Below the pieces are notes generated by a model. The model searched no databases and was not told where the DNA came from. It saw only the letters and a program-made list of their open reading frames with translations. A program made the position numbers and the translations under genes. A stretch of DNA of 23,793 nt from VFKI01 sp033762075 (GTDB taxonomy: Bacteria; Pseudomonadota; Gammaproteobacteria; DSM-16500), in assembly GCA_033762075.1 (NCBI GenBank), contig JANRLY010000041.1:1-23793 (forward strand), read 5' to 3'. Numbering within the stretch: position 1 is the first letter of the stretch; each line of letters opens with the position of its first letter. Shown here in pieces: positions 23,218-23,793 of the stretch.

Positions 23218-23793
23218 CTACAATTTTAACATCATGCTCGTGCGACTCAATAATTCAGTATGTTTATCCAATTCTTCAATATGTTGCTGTTGAACCTGGG
23301 AGTGCTCAGCAATCACTTTTTTAAGCTGAGGCTGATCAGGTGTCTTCGTTAAGGTTTTTTGTGCAGTTGCAATAAATTGATTAAGCAATGTTTTGTGTTG
23401 CTGTTGCAATTGTTGATACTGCGCCACCAATTTTTCATGCTCCAGTTGTTGGGCCTTAAGTACATTCAATGCCTTAGTTAATTCTGGCTTATTGCTACCA
23501 GCATTTTCAATACGCATCATAATCTCTGCACTGTTTCCTGCATGTTGTGCGAGACGAGTAAGATGCTCAGTTAATAATGTTTTGTGTTTATTTAGCAACT
23601 CAATAACATCGTCCTTTTCATCTGATTCTTTATCTTCAGCCAACTCAGCTTCATGTTCTTCATGGGCCTCCTCTTCGTGCTCCTCTTCGTGCTCCTCTTC
23701 GTGCTCCTCTTCGTGCTCCTCTTCGTGCTCCTCTTCGTGCTCCTCTTCGTGCTCCTCTTCGTGCTCCTCTTCGTGCTCCTCATCGTGCTCCTC
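23218..23793 (-). CDS. Coiled-coil protein with E-E-E-H repeats (N-terminus outside window)
   Basis: The frame continues upstream to the window edge without a start. The visible part is about 191 residues. It begins with roughly ten E-E-E-H units, then AHEEHEAELAEDKESDEKDD, then a helical Gln/Leu/His-rich coiled coil (for example LVAQYQQLQQQHKTLLNQF) ending SMMLKL. It has no membrane segment here and no family I recognise. A 141-codon version starting at TTG 23643 is possible but has no convincing ribosome site, and the uninterrupted frame upstream favours one longer protein. His/Glu-rich repeats can bind metal ions; that is only a suggestion. Confidence 0.6.
   Translation of the reverse strand, partial: EEHDEEHEEEHEEEHEEEHEEEHEEEHEEEHEEEHEEEHEEEAHEEHEAELAEDKESDEKDDVIELLNKHKTLLTEHLTRLAQHAGNSAEIMMRIENAGSNKPELTKALNVLKAQQLEHEKLVAQYQQLQQQHKTLLNQFIATAQKTLTKTPDQPQLKKVIAEHSQVQQQHIEELDKHTELLSRTSMMLKL
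23668..23793 (-). repeat. 12-bp tandem repeat, about 10.5 copies (runs off the window)
   Basis: CTCCTCTTCGTG is repeated with one variant (CTCCTCATCGTG at 23776-23787, Glu to Asp). The reverse strand encodes H-E-E-E units. Near-identity at DNA level shows recent slippage expansion in frame. Confidence 0.9.

Noticed and set aside
23592..23783. Arg/Ser/Thr/Lys repeat ORF (RSTK units) at the right edge
   Set aside because: It is another frame of the 12-bp repeat; the E-E-E-H frame is the one that continues into the long coiled-coil protein.
23668..23793. CRISPR array at the right edge
   Set aside because: Units are 12 bp with no spacers and stay in frame with a protein; it is a coding tandem repeat.

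Overview
The window looks like a chromosome segment of an intracellular or amoeba-associated gammaproteobacterium, most likely of the order Legionellales (Coxiella, Legionella, Rickettsiella or Aquicella type). This is inferred from three things: AT-rich DNA, the conserved gammaproteobacterial blocks hemA-prfA-prmC and lolB / tRNA-Gln-prs-rplY-pth-ychF, and eukaryote-like effector-type genes placed between them. The species cannot be fixed from sequence reading alone.

Layout. 1-260: the end of an IS3-family element abutting the 3' remnant of a gene whose product ends in a CaaX-like CTIL. 261-5060 (minus): hemA, prfA and prmC with overlapping ends, then two accessory genes in the same direction, one ending in a CaaX box (CVML) and one ankyrin-repeat protein starting with an N-myristoylation-like MGxxxS. 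5138-7003 (plus): a DUF4143-type ATPase wedged between hemA and lolB, with lolB 9 nt behind it. 7045-14176: an accessory island between lolB and tRNA-Gln, where many gammaproteobacteria carry ispE. It holds a large Ulp1/CE-clan cysteine-protease-like protein, a decayed DUF4143 ATPase, an XRE regulator with a degenerate S24 domain, a frameshifted POT-like transporter, a 53-residue peptide gene and a divergent AMMECR1-like/alpha-barrel protein.

14210-18099 (plus): housekeeping tRNA-Gln, prs, rplY, pth and ychF, with a likely L25 leader before rplY and a 237-bp palindromic repeat between rplY and pth. 18211-23793: a secreted alginate-lyase-like protein, an OmpR-type two-component system, a second intact DUF4143 ATPase, and a coiled-coil protein with an expanding E-E-E-H repeat, cut by the window edge.

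Main leads. (i) Three lipidation-type signals lie in the first 1.1 kb: two CaaX ends and one MGxxxS start, as expected of effectors modified by host enzymes. (ii) The new CE-clan protease keeps exact Gln-Cys spacing. (iii) A peptide/transporter/enzyme group carries an A7 frameshift that a -1 slip would repair. (iv) DUF4143 ATPases have arrived three times in one window. No sequence search was run, so family calls rest on visible motifs.
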